From positions 1-8,083 of the forward strand of contig URJC01000102.1 in NCBI GenBank assembly GCA_900548135.1: 8,083 bases of DNA, written 5' to 3'. This document shows positions 7,233-8,083 of this stretch, piece after piece. The notes beneath the pieces were generated by a model. The model worked only from the letters and a program-made list of their open reading frames with translations. It did not search any database and was not told where the DNA came from. Within the stretch, counting starts at the first letter, position 1. The number at the start of each line of letters is the position of its first letter. Both the position numbers and the translations under genes were made by a program. Source of the stretch: an uncultured Odoribacter sp. (GTDB lineage: Bacteria; Bacteroidota; Bacteroidia; Bacteroidales; Marinifilaceae).

Positions 7233-7246
7233 CTGCAAAGATAATA
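7222..7246. repeat. Perfect 12-bp inverted repeat in the rsmF/murB divergent promoter
   Basis: TATTATCTTTGC (7222-7233) and GCAAAGATAATA (7235-7246) are exact reverse complements around the single base T7234. Each arm contains TATCTTTG, the -7 promoter element, one per strand. The sequence could therefore be a symmetric bidirectional promoter core, a repressor or activator operator, or both. The 9-mer TATCTTTGC occurs once more at 7156-7164. Confidence 0.85.
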
Positions 7247-7267
7247 AAGTATAGGCTAAAATCCAGA
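7236..7267 (-). promoter_or_regulatory. Candidate promoter of rsmF-prmA, overlapping the murB promoter
   Basis: On the minus strand TATCTTTG (7243-7236) is a perfect -7 element. TCTG (7267-7264), 20 bases upstream, matches TTTG at three of four positions. A start near 7231 would give an rsmF leader of about 85 bases. It overlaps the murB promoter core, so both cannot be melted by polymerase at the same time. Confidence 0.55.
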
Positions 7268-7287
7268 TGCTAAGGGCTGATTGATAT

Positions 7288-8083
7288 ATGGAAATACAGG
7301 AAAATTATAGTTTAAAAGCATATAATACGTTTGACATAGATGTTAAATGCAAATATTTTGTCAGGGCAGAAGCGGAGGATGAGTTGTTGGAGTTTGTTGC
7401 TGATTACGAATGGGAGCCTCACGAAATACTGATACTGGGAGAGGAAGTAATTTTCTGTTTACGGGGAATTTTGAAGGTACTGTCTTTTATCCGGATATGA
7501 AGGGTATTGAAATTATAAATGAAGATGAGGATTATGTATATGTGCGGGTTGGTGCTGGTGAAGAATGGGATCGGTGGGTAAAATGGACTGTGGAACATGG
7601 GTATGGGGGAGTAGAAAATCTATCCCTGATTCCGGGACATGTCGGTGCTTCTCCTGTGCAGAATGTCGGTGCTTATGGGATGGAAGCCGGAGATACGATC
7701 TACAGGGTAGAAGCAATCCGGTTGGAGAAAGCGGAAAAGGTGAGTATTGATGCAGCTGACTGCCAGTTTGCATACCGGGACAGTATTTTCAAAAGAGAGT
7801 GGAAAAACCAGTATTTGATCACCCGGGTTGTTTTCCGGCTGACAAAGGAATTCCGGTTGGATTATGGGAGTGTGAAGAGTGAACTGGAAAAGATGGGACA
7901 GGGGATTTCTTTACAAACGGTCCGGCAGGCTATTATCAATATCCGGAATGCAAAATTGCCTGATGTGAAAGTTTGTCCCAATGCCGGAAGTTTTTTTAAA
8001 AATCCGGTTGTATCGCGGGAATTGGCTGAAGGACTTTTGAAACAATATCCCGGATTACCGGTATATCAGGGGGATGAAGAAAA
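7288..8083 (+). CDS. murB: UDP-N-acetylenolpyruvoylglucosamine reductase, frameshifted and cut by window edge
   Basis: MurB is the FAD/NADPH enzyme that reduces UDP-GlcNAc-enolpyruvate to UDP-MurNAc in cytoplasmic peptidoglycan precursor synthesis. It starts at ATG 7288 with NYSLKAYNTFDID, where most MurB proteins have NTFGID. Reading continues to EILILG, then a single missing base near 7441 breaks the frame, which ends at a TGA at 7498-7500. In the +2-shifted frame (AGT at 7446 onward) the protein resumes as SNFLFTGNFEGTV. It continues through ENLSLIPGHVGASPVQNVGAYG (FAD-binding region), FAYRDSIFK with the catalytic arginine, and CPNAGSFFKNP with the active-site serine, open to the window end. 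About 265 residues are present; roughly 70 more, including the final catalytic glutamate, lie beyond. All later motifs are intact and the shifted frame has no stops, so a sequence error or very recent mutation is likely. MurB is normally essential. Confidence 0.9.
7435..7448 (+). other. murB: Apparent one-base deletion (frameshift) in murB
   Basis: The bases CTGGGAGAGGAAGT should read CTG GGA GGA GGA AGT to encode the conserved LGGGS of the MurB FAD-binding domain. One G is missing from the GGA repeat, so the original frame reads LGEEVIF and stops 18 codons after that Gly. Adding a single G restores LGGGSNFLFTGN and joins both halves into one MurB. Confidence 0.85.

Noticed and set aside
7513..7773. 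86-codon minus-strand frame within murB
   Set aside because: Shadow of the shifted murB frame, which shows conserved MurB motifs.
1..8083. Mobile element, CRISPR array, defence or other new multi-gene system
   Set aside because: All recognisable genes are housekeeping, with normal neighbours; no transposase, integrase, spaced repeats, nuclease or toxin-like gene is visible.

Overview
The window looks like a chromosomal housekeeping segment from a member of the Bacteroidota, probably the order Bacteroidales. Candidate promoters fit the Bacteroidota pattern (TTTG, about 20 bp, TAnnTTTG), the start codons lack Shine-Dalgarno sequences, and the proteins read like Bacteroidales homologues. Genus cannot be fixed from sequence alone; an Odoribacter- or Butyricimonas-like organism is only a guess.

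Layout. Positions 1-625 hold no gene I can support: the stretch is AT-rich, with several possible hairpins and promoter-like motifs. Next, on the + strand, comes a tight pair, a short NfeD-family membrane protein (626-1093) and the flotillin-like protein FloA (1095-2096), one base apart. They probably act together in membrane microdomain organisation. A 13-bp inverted repeat (2105-2154) separates floA from the convergent minus-strand genes. These are lysA (2173-3321) and lysC (3347-4669), 25 bases apart, read lysC then lysA. They encode the first step of the aspartate pathway and the last step of lysine synthesis. A 226-bp spacer with small palindromes and a weak promoter candidate precedes lysC. 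Upstream lie prmA (4896-5747) and an RsmF-type rRNA cytosine methyltransferase gene (5779-7146), also on the minus strand and 31 bases apart. Both products modify the ribosome.

The right end holds murB on the + strand, divergent from rsmF, starting at 7288 and running off the window. As given, murB is broken by an apparent one-base deletion near 7441 in a run that should encode Gly-Gly-Gly-Ser-Asn. Everything after it reads as a well-preserved MurB in the shifted frame, so a sequencing or assembly error or a very recent mutation is more likely than an old pseudogene.

I found no mobile element, CRISPR array, tRNA, rRNA or defence system, and no convincing new multi-gene system. The most interesting non-coding signal is the rsmF/murB intergenic region. 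There a perfect 12-bp inverted repeat with a one-base centre carries a perfect TAnnTTTG promoter element on each strand, so the two promoters appear to overlap and may exclude each other. Also worth checking are the murB frameshift, a 12-base A tract at a domain boundary in rsmF, and the clustered palindromes upstream of lysC.
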